Of a stretch of DNA of 64,000 nucleotides, positions 16,752 to 25,567 are shown one piece after another (positions within the stretch are counted from its first letter, which is position 1; each line of letters begins with the position of its first letter). The notes under the pieces were generated by a model. It searched no databases and was not told the DNA's origin. It saw nothing but the letters and a program-made list of their open reading frames with translations. The position numbers and the translations under genes were made by a program. This DNA is from Nonomuraea typhae (GTDB lineage: Bacteria; Actinomycetota; Actinomycetes; Streptosporangiales; Streptosporangiaceae), in NCBI RefSeq assembly GCF_009760925.1, contig NZ_VRLV01000004.1:64308-128307 (forward strand). The letters run 5' to 3'.

Positions 16752-18119
16752 ATGGCAACCATTGACAGACGCCGCTTCTTACGCGCCGCGGCACTCGGCG
16801 CAGCCGCCGGCGGACCCCTCGCAGCCCTGTCCGTCCGCACCGCGGACGCCGCCACGATGGTGAAGCGTCCGTTCAGCGTCGACTACGGCCCCCTGAGCCC
16901 GGTCCGCGACCGGACCACCGGCCTCGAACTGCTCAAACTCCCCCGAGGCTTCTCCTACGTCTCCCACGGCTGGACCGGCGACCGCATGACCGACGGCCGC
17001 CCCACCCCCGCCCTGCACGACGGCATGGCCACCTTCCGCCCGCGATGGGGCTTCAGGTACGGCGGGCCGCACACGACCGTCCTGGTCCGCAACCACGAGG
17101 TCGGCGACCTGAACGGCGCCTACCTCGACCCCCACTACGACCCCCAGGCCGGGGGCGGCACCACCAACCTCGTCTTCGACACCCGCAAGGGCGCCTGGCT
17201 AGCCTCCTGGGCCTCCCTGTCGGGAACCGTGCGCAACTGCGCCGGAGGACCCACCCCGTGGGGCAGCTGGCTGTCGTGCGAGGAGACCACGCTGGTCAAC
17301 GGCGAGGTCCGGCACGGGTACATCTTCGAGGTCCCCCACGACGGGATCTCGGCGGCCACGCCGTACAAGGAGATGGGGCGCTTCTCCCACGAGGCGGTCG
17401 CCGTGGACCCGCGCACCGGCTACGTCTACGAGACCGAGGACGCCACGCCCAGCGGGCTCTACCGCTTCCGCCCCAAGGTCCGCGGCGAGCTGGGCAAGGG
17501 CGGCACGCTGGAGATGCTCACGATCGGCGACTCCCCCTACACCACGTACGCGGACGGAACCGGGACGGTCTATCCCAAGATCGGCTGGGTCGTCGTGGAC
17601 AACCCGGACCCGGGCCCCGGGGAGACCTCCACGGTGCGGCAGGGCATCGCCAAGGGCGGCGCCTCCTTCCGCAGGCTCGAAGGCGCCTGGTACCACCGGC
17701 AGAAGGTATACATCGTCAGCACCAGCGGCGGGCCCACCGGCCAGGGGCAGGTGTTCGAATACGACCTGCGGCGCGACCGGATGAAGGTGCTGTTCGCCTC
17801 GCCCGACGCCGCCGTGCTGAACAACCCCGACAACATCTGCGTCAGCCCCCGCGGCGGCATCGTCCTGTGCGAGGACGGCAGCGGCGCGGAGTTCCTGCAC
17901 GGGCTCACGACGGACGGCGAGATCTTCCCGTTCGCCGAGAACAACGTGGTGATCCCCGACGGCGGCGTGCCGGGCAAGAGCGTGGCGCCGGGGGACTACC
18001 GGGGCTCGGAGTGGTGCGGATCCACCTTCGACGCCGGTGGGAACTGGCTGTTCGCCAACATCCAGACGCCGGGGATCACCTTCGCGATCACCGGGCCCTG
18101 GAGGCGTGGGTCGTTGTAG
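16752..18119 (+). CDS. Tat-exported DUF839 (PhoX-like) protein
   Basis: This protein has about 455 residues. It starts with a twin-arginine signal (DRRRFLRAAALGAAAGG, cleaved after about residue 34), so it is exported folded. The rest is the DUF839/PhoX-type beta-propeller: LLKLPRGFSYVSHGWTGDRM, RNHEVGDLNG, CAGGPTPWGSWLSCEE and FSHEAVAVDPRTG are family-like. Members include calcium- and iron-dependent alkaline phosphatases, so a periplasmic phosphatase or phosphodiesterase is likely but unproven. The ATG at 16752 has GAGGAGG about 8 bases upstream; a longer frame from 16569 would bury the Tat signal. Confidence 0.87.
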   Translation: MATIDRRRFLRAAALGAAAGGPLAALSVRTADAATMVKRPFSVDYGPLSPVRDRTTGLELLKLPRGFSYVSHGWTGDRMTDGRPTPALHDGMATFRPRWGFRYGGPHTTVLVRNHEVGDLNGAYLDPHYDPQAGGGTTNLVFDTRKGAWLASWASLSGTVRNCAGGPTPWGSWLSCEETTLVNGEVRHGYIFEVPHDGISAATPYKEMGRFSHEAVAVDPRTGYVYETEDATPSGLYRFRPKVRGELGKGGTLEMLTIGDSPYTTYADGTGTVYPKIGWVVVDNPDPGPGETSTVRQGIAKGGASFRRLEGAWYHRQKVYIVSTSGGPTGQGQVFEYDLRRDRMKVLFASPDAAVLNNPDNICVSPRGGIVLCEDGSGAEFLHGLTTDGEIFPFAENNVVIPDGGVPGKSVAPGDYRGSEWCGSTFDAGGNWLFANIQTPGITFAITGPWRRGSL

Positions 18120-18135
18120 CGTGTTCGGTCCCTGA

Positions 18136-18158
18136 TCGAACAGTCGTTCGGCTACTAT
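18136..18158 (+). promoter_or_regulatory. LexA (SOS) box and -10 of recA
   Basis: TCGAAC (18136-18141), AGTC, GTTCGG (18146-18151) match the Gram-positive/actinobacterial LexA box TCGAAC-N4-GTTCGA at all but the last base. TACTAT (18153-18158) directly after it is a good -10, so LexA would block RNA polymerase here. Confidence 0.88.
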
Positions 18159-18197
18159 GAACACGCCGGACCGCGACTTCGTGGCGACGGCGGGAAA

Positions 18198-18220
18198 TTG
18201 TCGGTGGCAGCCCGTAGCTT
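18198..18220 (+). promoter_or_regulatory. LexA-independent damage promoter of recA (PafBC/RecA-NDp type)
   Basis: TTGTCGGTG (18198-18206), 8 bases, TAGCTT (18215-18220) fits the mycobacterial damage promoter TTGTCRGTG-N8-TANNNT exactly. It is the second, proximal promoter of recA, 42 bases before the ATG, as in mycobacteria where recA has one LexA-controlled and one LexA-independent promoter. Confidence 0.82.
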
Positions 18221-18261
18221 GCTCTCGACCGACCGGACCACGACCCTTCAGGGGAGTTCCC

Positions 18262-19377
<1,116 letters not shown>

Positions 19378-19388
19378 TCGGTCGGCAC

Positions 19389-20912
19389 GTGAACGACAAG
19401 GACGAAGCGGCACAGGCGTCTCACCCCCACGACTGGGGCGCCTGGCCGGACGTCCCCACCACCGAACCGGCCCGCCGCCGCAGGGGCTCCGGTGGTGGGG
19501 GTTCCTCTGGCCGCGGGGGTTCTGCCGCTGACGGTTACGGGGGTTCCCCGGGAGACGGGGGTTCCGCTGCTCGTGAGGGTTCCCCCGGTTACCGGAGTTC
19601 CTCCGCCCGTGGGGGTTCCGCCGCGCGCGGAAGCCGGTCTGCGGGCCAGGGCAACTCCGCGGGCTTGGGTAACTCTGCGGGCCCGGAGCAGGGCGCGGGT
19701 GGGTGGCCGTCGTCGCTGGACGAGGTCCGCGCCGCTCGCCGCCGTTTCTCGGGCGACGATGACCCGGTTCCCCGGCGGGGGGACGAGGATTCAGCTCCCC
19801 GGCAGGAGCCCGAGGAGCCCTGGAAGGAGCCGGAGGCGTCTGCTCCCTGGATGACGTGGGGGCCTGACGACACGCCTTCGCCGGGCGGCTTCGAGATGCC
19901 CGGGGTTCCTGGAGACGGGGCGCTTGGGGACGGATCGCCGGGCGGCCCCGCTGGTGGTGGGTTCTTCGATGCGTTGGACGAGGACGACACCGGCCGCGGC
20001 CGCCGACGTGGGACCCAGCGCGGACGCCGTAAGGCACGATCCACCCGCGACGCGGACACCGATCGCGACAGGGGCGTCCAGGACACCGGTCCTGACGCCG
20101 GCATGGATGGCCAGGACACCGGCTCCGCCCTTGGCGTCGGCGGCCCGGGCAGTTGGGGTCTGGGCGGCCAGGACCGGAACGACCGCGACGGCGGCGTAGG
20201 CGGTTGGGGCGCGGGTGGCGCAGGCGGCCAGAGTGGGCGTGACGACGGCGTAGGCGGTTGGGATGCCGGCGGCGCGGATGGCCGGGGCACGGGTGGCCGC
20301 GGTGGGCGGGGGAAGGGACGGCGGGGTAGAGGGTCCGGTAGGGGGACGCGATTTCGGGCGGATAGTGGCCGGCTGCCTGAGGGGCCGGACCAGGGCTCCG
20401 GCGCGGCCTCGTCCCCTCCGGCCGACCCGGAGTCGGTGGCCCGCAACATCTGCCTGCGCCTGCTGACCATGGCCCCCAAAACCCGAGCCCAACTGGCCGA
20501 GGCCCTCAGGAAGAGGGAGGTTCCGGAGGAGGCGGCCAACGCCGTACTCGACCGGTTCACCGAGCTTGGGCTGATCAACGACGAGGCGTTCGCCGAGGCG
20601 TGGGTCGACTCCCGCCATCACGGCCGCGGCCTGGCCCGTCGCGCCCTGGCCGCCGAACTCCGCCATCGCGGCGTCGACAACGACACCGTGAACGATGCCG
20701 TCGAACGCCTCGACTCCGACCAGGAAGCCGAGATGGCCCGCCAACTGGTGGACCGCAAACTACGCTCCACCCGCGGCCTCGACCCTCAGGCCCGTACCCG
20801 CCGCCTCGCCGGCATGCTGGCCCGCAAGGGCTACTCCGGCGGCCTCGCCTTCCGCGTGATCCGGGAAGCCCTAGAACAGGAGGGCATCGACCTGGAAGAG
20901 GACCACCCCTAG
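19389..20912 (+). CDS. recX: RecX with a very long Gly-rich N-terminal extension
   Basis: RecX limits RecA filament growth. The conserved RecX part is only the last 155 or so residues (from about residue 350, ARNICLRLLTMAPKTRAQL, to the end), made of three-helix repeats such as VLDRFTELGLINDEAFAEAW. Before it come about 345 residues of low complexity, rich in Gly, Ser, Arg and Asp, with short repeats such as GGS, GNSAGLGNSAG and GGVGGWGAGG. Normal RecX proteins are 150-270 residues. The GTG at 19389 lies 11 bases after recA, so the two are cotranscribed. If the extension is real it should be disordered; an internal start near residue 340 cannot be excluded. Confidence 0.85.
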   Translation: MNDKDEAAQASHPHDWGAWPDVPTTEPARRRRGSGGGGSSGRGGSAADGYGGSPGDGGSAAREGSPGYRSSSARGGSAARGSRSAGQGNSAGLGNSAGPEQGAGGWPSSLDEVRAARRRFSGDDDPVPRRGDEDSAPRQEPEEPWKEPEASAPWMTWGPDDTPSPGGFEMPGVPGDGALGDGSPGGPAGGGFFDALDEDDTGRGRRRGTQRGRRKARSTRDADTDRDRGVQDTGPDAGMDGQDTGSALGVGGPGSWGLGGQDRNDRDGGVGGWGAGGAGGQSGRDDGVGGWDAGGADGRGTGGRGGRGKGRRGRGSGRGTRFRADSGRLPEGPDQGSGAASSPPADPESVARNICLRLLTMAPKTRAQLAEALRKREVPEEAANAVLDRFTELGLINDEAFAEAWVDSRHHGRGLARRALAAELRHRGVDNDTVNDAVERLDSDQEAEMARQLVDRKLRSTRGLDPQARTRRLAGMLARKGYSGGLAFRVIREALEQEGIDLEEDHP

Positions 20913-20972
20913 CCCCTCACCCGGTGCGGCGTGCGCAGAGTTCCCGCTGCCCCTTCACCACGGCCCTGCCCG

Positions 20973-21136
20973 TCCCACGCGGCCTCCGTCCCACGCGGCC
21001 TCCGTCCTGCCCGGCTTCCGTCCTGTGCGGCTTCTGTCCTGTGCGGCTTCTGTCCTGTGCGGCTTCTGTCCTGTGCGGCTTCTGTCCTGTGCGGCTTCTG
21101 TCCTGTGCGGTATTGGTCCTGCGTCGCATTGGTTCT
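20973..21136. repeat. 16-bp tandem repeat array after recX
   Basis: About ten consecutive 16-base units follow TCCTGTGCGGCTTCTG. The five central copies (21021-21100) are identical; the outer ones (from 20973 and to about 21132) are diverged, e.g. TCCCACGCGGCCTCCG. It is head-to-tail without spacers, so it is a minisatellite. It marks the end of clearly host DNA. Confidence 0.9.
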
Positions 21137-21756
21137 GCCGAGGAGGTCACACGGGGGAGCGACGGCCGCGCCGCGCGGGTGGAGGCCGTGGCCGGGCCAC
21201 CGGGTCGTCCGTTCCCGGCCGCACGAGGGCGAGCACGCGGCCCCGACCCCCTGAGTCAGGCTCAGCGGACAACGATGGCCAGGTGTGTCCCGGAGGGGCC
21301 AGGTGGGATGGTTCTGGGGAGCGCGTGGCGTAGTCGTGACCGAAGGGTGTGGACCGGGATGGGGGGATGAAAGCGGGGCTGGGGCCCAAAAGCGGGTGTT
21401 GGGCGGGATATCCGGCTGAATTGGAGCCTGGTCGGTAAGACACGCTTGATGAGTCGTTTGCTTGCTCGTCTTCTCCCGAGCGCCTAAGAAAGCCCTTGAG
21501 GTTCATGCTTCTACCAGGGCATTCCTTGATCATCCAGCGATATGGCGATCGTCTTGGGTAGAAATTCTGGTAGAGGACCAGAATATCGCCTGATACATGG
21601 GTGCGTAAGGGTGTTTGGCGGTCAATAGCGATGCGAGGGACCTATTCGCCAAAAATGCAGCTCGTGTGATCTCATCTGTCCCACAACACAACGAGGCCCC
21701 GACGGCGCAGCCACGCAGTCAGGGCCTCTGGGAACAGAGAGAGCTGGAGACTCCCA
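21137..21756. other. Host-phage junction region, no convincing gene
   Basis: GC content drops from about 21410 on. Visible structures: ATTCTGGT-5-ACCAGAAT, a perfect inverted repeat (21564-21584); TCTACCAG at 21510-21517, inverted relative to CTGGTAGA at 21567; TTTGGCG (21614-21620) against CGCCAAA (21647-21653); and GAGGCCC/GGGCCTC about 21695-21727 just before the first phage gene. These may be integrase arm sites, operators or an attenuator. No tRNA gene and no integrase are seen. The attachment site core cannot be named without the right end. Confidence 0.45.
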
Positions 21757-22590
21757 ATGTCCTCAAACAACGATAGTGGTCTGACCTCGACCAAGGTCAC
21801 CCGAACTATCCAGGCGGGCACGATGCTGGCCGCCCTCTGCGTGGCCGGACTGTCCCTCGGCGACCAGAGCCAACTGGCCGCCTCTGTCGGGTGGAACGGC
21901 ATGGGTGGCGCCCAGGCGTACCTGCTCCCAGGCGGCGTCATTCTTCTGGAAGCCGTCACCCTCGTGGTCTGGAGCGTCGCCCAGGACCGCAAGACGCGGA
22001 ACAAGGCGTTCTGGTTCTCCGTCCTGGCAACCCTCGTGAGCTACAGCCTCAACGTCATCTGGAACCGAATCCACAACGGGTACGCCGAGCAGACGGAAGC
22101 CCTCGTCTGGTACCTCAGCGCGGTTCCGAGCATCGCCTTCGTAGCTGCCATGAAGGTCGGAAGCCTTCTCGTGAGCCGGAAGCCCAGCCCCCATGCGTCT
22201 GCTTCCGACGAAGCGGCGACTTCCGCGCTTCCGACCGACAGGAGCACGCCGCTTCCGGAGCCGGAAGCATCGGAAGAAGCTCACCTTCCGGACCTTCCGC
22301 CCCAGGTTCCGGCTCTTCCGGAGCCTGAGGAACCGATCATCCGGCCAGTCCCGGCGAACCTGTGGGACCTCCCTCGCCGAACGGTGATGCTGTGCCTGAG
22401 GGAGATCGCCGAGCGCCGATTGAAGGATCCCGAGGACGATCTAGAGGGCATGACCGGACCGTGGCTCAAGGCCACGTACGGATCCCCCAGTGAGCGCTCC
22501 TGGACTGCGGCCAAACGTGAGGCGCTGGAGTTGTGGACCAAAGACACCGATGGGTGCCTGGAACTGCTCGGCGCAAAGCTGAGCGCATAG
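21757..22590 (+). CDS. DUF2637-type membrane protein with C-terminal cytoplasmic domain
   Basis: This protein has 277 residues and four predicted membrane segments in the first 145 (for example AYLLPGGVILLEAVTLVVWS and AFWFSVLATLVSYSLNVIW), the pattern of DUF2637/SpdB-like proteins common on actinobacterial plasmids and phages. A Pro/Glu-rich linker (about 148-190, repeated LPEPE-like units) leads to a C-terminal helical domain with WLKATYGSPSERSWTAAKRE that resembles a DNA-binding wing-helix. It could tie DNA or a phage process to the membrane. It is the first gene of the prophage, 140 bases from its neighbour. Confidence 0.65.
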   Translation: MSSNNDSGLTSTKVTRTIQAGTMLAALCVAGLSLGDQSQLAASVGWNGMGGAQAYLLPGGVILLEAVTLVVWSVAQDRKTRNKAFWFSVLATLVSYSLNVIWNRIHNGYAEQTEALVWYLSAVPSIAFVAAMKVGSLLVSRKPSPHASASDEAATSALPTDRSTPLPEPEASEEAHLPDLPPQVPALPEPEEPIIRPVPANLWDLPRRTVMLCLREIAERRLKDPEDDLEGMTGPWLKATYGSPSERSWTAAKREALELWTKDTDGCLELLGAKLSA

Positions 22591-22669
22591 GGTGAGTCGA
22601 AGGTCTCGGGGGAGCGGCTCCCGGGGCCTTCGGTCTCCCTGGGATAGCGGACCTCTATTCTCGTAAAGC

Positions 22670-22699
22670 TCGACTCGCACTTCGGCTTTCTGGTACAGT
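22670..22699 (+). promoter_or_regulatory. Promoter candidate before the small genes
   Basis: TCGACT (22670-22675), 18 bases, TACAGT (22694-22699). The -35 is sigma70-like (4 of 6 with TTGACA), unlike the ATTACAAA boxes of the late promoters, while spacing and -10 type are the same. Confidence 0.5.
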
Positions 22700-22731
22700 C
22701 CTGGTCGCCAACCCGTACCGAAGGAACTGAA

Positions 22732-23010
22732 GTGACCGAGGATTCTGTAAGGCAAGTCCAGCTCGACGTGCCGCTCAGCCAGTACACAGACAAGCGACTG
22801 AGGATTGCACTCCGCACGCACCCGCGAGCGGGCGAGCGGGTCGAGATCCGCGAGTGGGTCCAGATGGTCGACGATGCGGGGGAGACCTTCTGGCGGGCCG
22901 GGCACGGGATCAACATCCCGCCCGCCCTCCTAGAGCAGACCATCCAGGCGCTTCAGGAGATCAGGGACACCTTCGAGCTGACTACCCCGGACGTCACCGA
23001 TGGCCAGTGA
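22732..23010 (+). CDS. Phage hypothetical protein
   Basis: This protein has 92 residues and a GTG start at 22732 preceded by AAGGAA. It has a VPLSQYTDKRLRIALRTHP segment and a helical C-terminus. No family is recognised. Its end overlaps the next gene by 11 bases, so the two are probably co-translated. Confidence 0.7.
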   Translation: MTEDSVRQVQLDVPLSQYTDKRLRIALRTHPRAGERVEIREWVQMVDDAGETFWRAGHGINIPPALLEQTIQALQEIRDTFELTTPDVTDGQ

Positions 23011-23287
23011 GAAGAAGGACATCATCGAGATCCGATGCCGGTCGTGCCAGGGGTTCATCGGCTACGCCGACGCCAACCGCAGGGTGTACTGCTCGATCTG
23101 GTGCATGGAGGATCCGACGTGGATCTACAGCAGGGAAGACCGCGACTCGGCGATCACCTACATGTACGACGTAGTCGGCCTGCCGCCGTCTGAATGCGGC
23201 GAGCCATTCGGGCTGACACGCCAAGCCGTCAACGACATCCTCGTGAAGCGAGGCTCCATTGCACAGACCAAGCGCGCGAAGGACTAG
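23000..23287 (+). CDS. Zinc-ribbon/HTH protein, candidate small terminase subunit
   Basis: This protein has 95 residues. The first half has four cysteines in a CRSC...YCSIWC pattern (about residues 12-34), a likely zinc ribbon. The second half has a helix-turn-helix-like stretch, CGEPFGLTRQAVNDILVKRG. A small DNA-binding protein directly before the large terminase is the usual position of the small terminase subunit, which recognises the packaging site; the role is inferred from this position only. A strong terminator follows. Confidence 0.6.
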   Translation: MASEKKDIIEIRCRSCQGFIGYADANRRVYCSIWCMEDPTWIYSREDRDSAITYMYDVVGLPPSECGEPFGLTRQAVNDILVKRGSIAQTKRAKD

Positions 23288-23304
23288 CCGGCCAGTCCAA
23301 TCGC

Positions 23305-23338
23305 GGCCCGCCACATTACAAAGTGGCGGGCCTTTTTT
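23305..23338 (+). terminator. Intrinsic terminator whose loop is the -35 box of the next promoter
   Basis: GGCCCGCCAC (23305-23314) and GTGGCGGGCC (23323-23332) form a perfect 10-bp stem, followed by six T. The 8-base loop is ATTACAAA, the conserved -35 box of the phage late promoters. Confidence 0.92.
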
Positions 23339-23346
23339 CTTACCCT
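23315..23346 (+). promoter_or_regulatory. Late promoter P1 (before large terminase)
   Basis: ATTACAAA (23315-23322), 18 bases, TACCCT (23341-23346), then CGAAA. The -35 is the terminator loop and the spacer contains the terminator's 3' arm and T-tract. The terminase start is 28 bases after the -10. Confidence 0.75.
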
Positions 23347-23374
23347 CGAAATAGGACTAATGAGGGTATGAATT

Positions 23375-24955
23375 GTGACATTGACGGCCGATGATGACCT
23401 GCTCGACTACGAACTGCTGGATGAGACGGAGACCGAGCGCCAGGCGCGCGAGGACACCGAGGTTCGGCTGGATGAAATCTCGCAGGCGAACGTCGACCTC
23501 ATTGTCGACAAGACCATGGTCGTGGTCGACGAGCTAAGCGGGCATCCGCTCTACGAATATCAGAAGCCTTTCGCCCGCCGATTCGTCGAGTCCCTCGTCA
23601 TCGGTGATGGCGCCACCTTGACCGCGCTCTTCTCCCGGCAGAGTGGGAAAAGTGAGACCGTGGCCAACGTCATTGCGGCCGTGATGATCCTCTTCCCCGT
23701 GCTGTCCAGGATCTTCCCCGAGCTCATGGGCAAATTTCGGGAGGGTGTCTGGGTCGGTGCCTTCGCTCCGGTGGATGATCAGGCGGACAACCTGTACGCC
23801 CGCATCGTCTCCCGCCTGACCAGTGACCGCGCCATGGAACTCATGACCGACCCGGACATCGACGACTCCGTCCGGGCCAAGGGCCGCACGCTGACCCTGC
23901 GCTCCGGCTCCCTCGTGCGCAAGCAGACCTGCCACCCTCGCGCGATCATTGAGGGCCGCACCTACCACGTCATCCTGATCGACGAGTGTCAGGGTGCCGA
24001 CGAGAGAGTCGTCAACAAGAGCATTGGCCCGATGGGTGCCTCGACTAACGCCACCATGGTCTTCACCGGAACGCCTTCCTACGAGAAGGGTGTCTTCTAC
24101 CGCACGATCCAGCTCAACAAGCGCCAGGCCACCAAGCGAGGCTCTCGCCAGAACCATTTCGAGGCCGACTGGAAGGCCGCCGCCAAGGCCAATCCGCACT
24201 ATGGCCGGTTCGTGAAGAAGGAACTGCTGAGAATCGGCGAGGACAGCGACGAGTTCAAGCTGTCGTACAGGTTGATGTGGCTGCTGGCTCAGGGCATGTT
24301 CACCACGGCCGAGGTCATCTCCAGCCTCGGCGACAAGAGCATGGAGATCGTGAAGGACTGGTATCGCAGCCCGATCCTGGTGGGCATCGACCCAGCCCGA
24401 AAGCAGGACTCCACCATCGCCACGGCCGTGTGGGTCGACTGGGCCAACCCGGACGAGTTCGGCTTCTACAACCACCGGATCTTGAACTGGCTCGACCTGT
24501 CCGGCATGAACTGGGAGGAACAATACTTCCGGTTGGTGGAATGGATGAGCCACTACTACGTCTACAAGGTGGGCGTGGACAGCGGGGGTGTCGGCGATGC
24601 GGTCGCCCAGCGCCTCCAGGTCCTGATGCCAGGCGTGGAGGTCGTCCCGCTCGGCAGCCAGCGGCCCGACCAGTCCAAGCGCTGGAAGCACCTGTCCCAG
24701 CTCCTCGACAGGCACCGGATCGCCTGGCCAGCGCACGCCAAGACCCGCCGGTTGCGCACCTACCGCCGCTTCGCGCAGCAGATGGAAGACCTCCAACTCG
24801 TCTACACCGGCCCGTACATGCTCGCCGAGGCTCCCAACGAAGCCGACGCCCACGACGACTACCCGGACTCCCTGGCGATGGCCTGCATCCTGGCCTCTGA
24901 CGACAACCAAATGCCCGAGATCGAGGTCGGCAATAACCCGTTCTTTCGCCGCTGA
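23375..24955 (+). CDS. terL: Terminase large subunit
   Basis: This is the packaging motor and nuclease, 526 residues. The ATPase domain has a Walker A-like SRQSGKSET (about residues 88-95) and Walker B VILIDECQG (about 199-207), with MVFTGTP as the coupling motif. The C-terminal RNase H-like nuclease shows VGIDPARKQDS, VGVDSGGVGDA and the final DDYPDSLAMACILA with acidic residues. The GTG at 23375 has GAGGG about 7 bases upstream. It uses ATP to pump DNA into the procapsid through the portal encoded next but one. Confidence 0.93.
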   Translation: MTLTADDDLLDYELLDETETERQAREDTEVRLDEISQANVDLIVDKTMVVVDELSGHPLYEYQKPFARRFVESLVIGDGATLTALFSRQSGKSETVANVIAAVMILFPVLSRIFPELMGKFREGVWVGAFAPVDDQADNLYARIVSRLTSDRAMELMTDPDIDDSVRAKGRTLTLRSGSLVRKQTCHPRAIIEGRTYHVILIDECQGADERVVNKSIGPMGASTNATMVFTGTPSYEKGVFYRTIQLNKRQATKRGSRQNHFEADWKAAAKANPHYGRFVKKELLRIGEDSDEFKLSYRLMWLLAQGMFTTAEVISSLGDKSMEIVKDWYRSPILVGIDPARKQDSTIATAVWVDWANPDEFGFYNHRILNWLDLSGMNWEEQYFRLVEWMSHYYVYKVGVDSGGVGDAVAQRLQVLMPGVEVVPLGSQRPDQSKRWKHLSQLLDRHRIAWPAHAKTRRLRTYRRFAQQMEDLQLVYTGPYMLAEAPNEADAHDDYPDSLAMACILASDDNQMPEIEVGNNPFFRR

Positions 24956-24987
24956 ATTACAAACCGGACAGCCATTCTTCCTACTCT
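24956..24987 (+). promoter_or_regulatory. Late promoter P2
   Basis: ATTACAAA (24956-24963) begins directly after the terminase TGA; 18 bases; TACTCT (24982-24987), then GGGAA. A short CATTC/GAATG inverted repeat (24974-24994) encloses the -10. Confidence 0.75.
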
Positions 24988-25027
24988 GGGAATGTCGCTA
25001 ATTTCCATGGAAGCGAGCATTTCCCAC

Positions 25028-25444
25028 ATGGCAGATCCCATCGAGACCTCCCCTCTCGCGCCGTCCCCGCAGTACCCGGAGCGCATCACCCCGGTCTACG
25101 AGCGCAAGGCGGGAGTCAACGGTGTCCGGCGCGGCCCCCTCCGCTTCGAGGAGGGCGTGGCAACTGACACCGACGTCCCCAACGACTTCCAGGTCGGCAT
25201 CATGCAGGGCTACGTCACCGCCCCGGGCCGCCCGAACCACAACCGCAACGTCTACGTGAAGGCGCCGGCCGAGACCCTGAAGCAGCGCGCTCACGTCGGC
25301 TCCAGCTCCTGGATCGAGGCGCCCACCTTCCTGGGTGAGTTCGCGCACGGCTCCTACGGAGACCACGGCCATATCGAATACGAGCAGGTGACTCGATACG
25401 GCGGCCACTACACCCGCCGTAACGGTGCCGCGGTGAACGACTGA
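25028..25444 (+). CDS. Phage hypothetical protein between terminase and portal
   Basis: This protein has about 138 residues. The ATG at 25028 is preferred because the P2 promoter's -10 ends at 24987, which rules out the in-frame ATG at 24992 inside the initiation region; 25007 remains possible. The sequence is rich in His, Tyr and Gly near the end (GDHGHIEYEQVTRYGGHYTRR). No family is recognised. Its own promoter and terminator suggest a product needed in a different amount from terminase and portal, for example a decoration or packaging accessory protein. Confidence 0.65.
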   Translation: MADPIETSPLAPSPQYPERITPVYERKAGVNGVRRGPLRFEEGVATDTDVPNDFQVGIMQGYVTAPGRPNHNRNVYVKAPAETLKQRAHVGSSSWIEAPTFLGEFAHGSYGDHGHIEYEQVTRYGGHYTRRNGAAVND

Positions 25445-25473
25445 TGCGCCCGCGTCGCATATAGCAACTCCGC

Positions 25474-25505
25474 ATTACAAAGCGAAAGTGCGCCCTTCAT
25501 ACGCT
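25474..25505 (+). promoter_or_regulatory. Late promoter P3 (before portal)
   Basis: ATTACAAA (25474-25481), 18 bases, TACGCT (25500-25505), then GAAAA. The portal GTG is at 25568. The -10 lies inside the loop of the overlapping terminator. Confidence 0.75.
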
Positions 25506-25533
25506 GAAAAGCGAAATGTTGGGCGCGCTTTTC
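25487..25533 (+). terminator. Intrinsic terminator overlapping promoter P3
   Basis: AGTGCGCCC (25487-25495) pairs with GGGCGCGCT (25521-25529) with one G-U pair, around a 25-base loop, followed by a T-rich tract. The loop contains the P3 -10, so a transcript begun at P3 lacks the 5' arm and would escape termination, while one coming from upstream carries both arms. Confidence 0.65.
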
Positions 25534-25567
25534 TTTGCGCTGGAGATGTTAGAGGTCTCGCGAGTCC

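Noticed and set aside
20973..21136. CRISPR array
   Set aside because: The 16-base repeats are head-to-tail with no spacers and no cas genes are near.
21147..21533. 128-codon minus-strand frame as first phage or last host gene
   Set aside because: No ribosome site, no recognisable domain, Pro/Arg-rich shadow-like composition and a change in base composition within it.
23315..23346. ATTACAAA as merely a terminator loop
   Set aside because: The same octamer recurs at three more places without that stem and always 18 bases before TACNNT.
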